DNA of 14,128 nt from Hyphomicrobiales bacterium. Its GTDB lineage: Bacteria; Pseudomonadota; Alphaproteobacteria; Rhizobiales; JAJFHC01. Made by a program: the position numbers and the translations under genes. Shown piece by piece: positions 13,242 through 14,128 of this stretch; the first letter of the stretch is position 1; every line of letters begins with the position of its first letter. The notes beneath the pieces were generated by a model. That model did not search any database. It was not told the DNA's origin and was given only the letters and a program-made list of their open reading frames with translations. The stretch covers positions 1-14,128 of the forward strand of contig JAJFHC010000251.1 of the NCBI GenBank assembly GCA_021775835.1, written 5' to 3'.

Positions 13242-13913
13242 TCATTCCGCCGCCCCCTGCATGATGTCCTCGAGATCGCAAACCCAGCCGAACAGATGAC
13301 CCTCGCCGGCGATCAGCGAGAGGGCGGCGTCGTGCAGGCCGGGTTCGGTCGCCGCACAGCAGTCGGCGACGGTGACGCACCAGTAACCCCGGTCGACAGC
13401 CTCGCGCAACGTGGAGTGAACGCAGCACTGCGTGGTCACGCCGCAGACGACCAGGTGATCGATACCGGCGTCGCGCAGGATGGCGTCAAGGTCGGTTTCG
13501 TGAAAGGCACCGAAACTGGCCTTGTCGATGACTGTTTCCCCGGGGCGCGGCATGACCGCCTCGAGGAAGTCGTGCCCGGGTTCTCCAGGGATGCAAAAAC
13601 ACCCAAGGGGTCCGGGCCGCCCCACATACCCAAGCGACTGACGAAACGGCGAAACATCGCTCAGGTCCGCCTTGTAGGTTTCGCGGGTGTGGATGACCCG
13701 GCAGCCAACCTTGCGCGCCTGCTCCGTGAGGTTCGCCACGCGGGGGATAATGGCCTGCATGTCGTCGACACCGTCGCCGTCGTCGTCAACGAAGAACTGC
13801 CGCTGCATGTCGATCACCAGCAGAGCGGTGCTGGCAGGCGAATACCTGTAAGTGCGGTTGCTGCGGCACCGGACGGCAATCTCATTCATGGGGTTGTCTG
13901 CCTGATTGAACAT
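13242..13913 (-). CDS. isochorismatase-family cysteine hydrolase
   Basis: The 223-residue protein has the fold's Asp-Lys-Cys triad: Asp35 in LLVIDMQRQF, Lys131 in VIDKASFGAFHETDL, and Cys164 in CGVTTQCCVHSTLREA. It includes the Val-Thr cis-peptide site preceding the cysteine. This places it in the cysteine hydrolase branch, with relatives such as N-carbamoylsarcosine amidase, biuret hydrolase, nicotinamidase and ureidoacrylate hydrolase. The substrate is not assignable; an amide or carbamoyl compound is most likely. The 40-residue N-terminal part and the insert near GCFCIPGEPG are longer than in short members. Start ATG 13913 has CAGG upstream at a suitable spacing; ATG 13889 is an alternative. 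Cytosolic. Confidence 0.9.
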   Translation of the reverse strand: MFNQADNPMNEIAVRCRSNRTYRYSPASTALLVIDMQRQFFVDDDGDGVDDMQAIIPRVANLTEQARKVGCRVIHTRETYKADLSDVSPFRQSLGYVGRPGPLGCFCIPGEPGHDFLEAVMPRPGETVIDKASFGAFHETDLDAILRDAGIDHLVVCGVTTQCCVHSTLREAVDRGYWCVTVADCCAATEPGLHDAALSLIAGEGHLFGWVCDLEDIMQGAAE

Positions 13914-13930
13914 GGTGCCTGAAGTCAGTT

Positions 13931-13995
13931 ACACCGGTCAGGATATAGATGACCTGCATGGTTGGCGAGACATCTGTGACCCCGAGAACCGGTGT
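13931..13995. repeat. 8-bp inverted repeat upstream of the IS110 element
   Basis: ACACCGGT (13931-13938) is inverted as ACCGGTGT (13988-13995), with 49 bases between. Inside, GGTCA (13936-13940) pairs with TGACC (13950-13954). It could be part of a longer folded RNA, a regulatory dyad for the isochorismatase gene, or insertion-related. Confidence 0.35.
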
Positions 13996-14016
13996 GCGGC
14001 AGGTGGGGCGAGTGAT

Positions 14017-14072
14017 GGACTGGACGGTCCCCTACGGCATGTTTGTGCCAGGATGAGATTGTGTTGATCTCA
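14017..14072 (+). ncRNA. candidate bridge/seek RNA segment of the IS110 element
   Basis: Three hairpins follow one another: GGAC/GTCC (14017-14020 with 14027-14030, 6-base loop), GGCA/TGCC (14036-14039 with 14046-14049, 6-base loop), and TGAGAT/ATCTCA (14054-14059 with 14067-14072, 7-base loop). They end 17 bases before the transposase ATG. In IS110-group elements the non-coding end upstream of the transposase encodes the guide (bridge) RNA. The structure fits, but the pairing loops cannot be confirmed without both element ends. Confidence 0.4.
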
Positions 14073-14089
14073 AACGATAGGAACCGCCC

Positions 14090-14128
14090 ATGGACCATAT
14101 TATGCGCATTGGTATTGATACGTCCAAA
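14090..14128 (+). CDS. IS110-family transposase (first 13 codons)
   Basis: ATG 14090 follows AGGA at 14079-14082 with 7 bases spacing. The 13 visible residues, MDHIMRIGIDTSK, match the characteristic IS110/IS1111 transposase start, in which the Asp of GIDTSK is the first acidic residue of the DEDD RuvC-like catalytic domain. The rest of the gene, including the C-terminal Ser domain, lies outside the window. The identification rests on a short stretch but a distinctive one. Confidence 0.7.
   Translation, partial: MDHIMRIGIDTSK

Larger units (their letters stand above)
14011..14128 (+). mobile_element. IS110-family insertion sequence, left end (partial)
   Basis: The element is recognised from its transposase start at 14090 and continues beyond the window. 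IS110 elements usually lack terminal inverted repeats and target duplications, so the left boundary cannot be read. The position given is a guess that includes the hairpin region and may be wrong by over 50 bases. Confidence 0.5.

Overview
The window looks like chromosome of an alphaproteobacterium. The LysR, MarR, GNAT and indolepyruvate-oxidoreductase proteins all have that flavour, the coding sequence is moderately GC-rich, and GGAG-type ribosome sites are common. No ribosomal or other taxonomic marker is present, so genus cannot be given. Hand counts of single 60-base lines give 26/60 GC at 2941-3000 and 30/60 at 3301-3360, against 38/60 at 5641-5700 and 42/60 at 12541-12600. The block from about 1.3 to 4.4 kb is therefore more A/T-rich than the rest.

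Layout. (1) Bases 2-1264 are the 3' part of an FAD/NAD(P) disulfide oxidoreductase of the mercuric-reductase-like class. (2) Bases 1265-4382 hold a LysR regulator (minus), a divergent three-helix membrane protein plus an L-2-haloacid-dehalogenase-type HAD hydrolase, and an orphan two-helix membrane protein, with long non-coding gaps between. (3) Bases 4383-9275 are the metabolic core: iorA and iorB with a 4-bp overlap, then a MarR regulator and a GNAT acetyltransferase, all on the plus strand with 12-bp gaps. A perfect 16-bp palindrome sits on the promoter in front of iorA and is a natural candidate operator for the MarR protein. (4) Bases 9344-10970 carry a SAM methyltransferase and a LysR regulator transcribed divergently. 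(5) Bases 11035-11932 are two tandem paralogous genes for small secreted proteins that share a signal peptide and prodomain but have unrelated low-complexity tails, one Arg/Tyr/Gly/Lys and the other His/Gly/Arg/Tyr. (6) Bases 12162-13913 are an L-threonine aldolase and a convergent isochorismatase-family hydrolase. (7) The last bases enter an IS110-family insertion sequence. Its transposase starts at 14090, and three tandem hairpins lie just upstream, where a bridge/seek RNA would be expected in the IS110 group.

How the genes work together. IorAB should convert aryl pyruvates (from tryptophan, phenylalanine or tyrosine transamination) to aryl-acetyl-CoA with an iron-sulfur or ferredoxin acceptor, and the MarR gene in the same operon suggests autoregulation by a pathway aromatic. 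The other blocks look like independent accessory functions. The most unusual items are the secreted paralog pair, the phased GTGAC direct repeats upstream of it, the palindromic iorA operator and the structured left end of the IS110 element.
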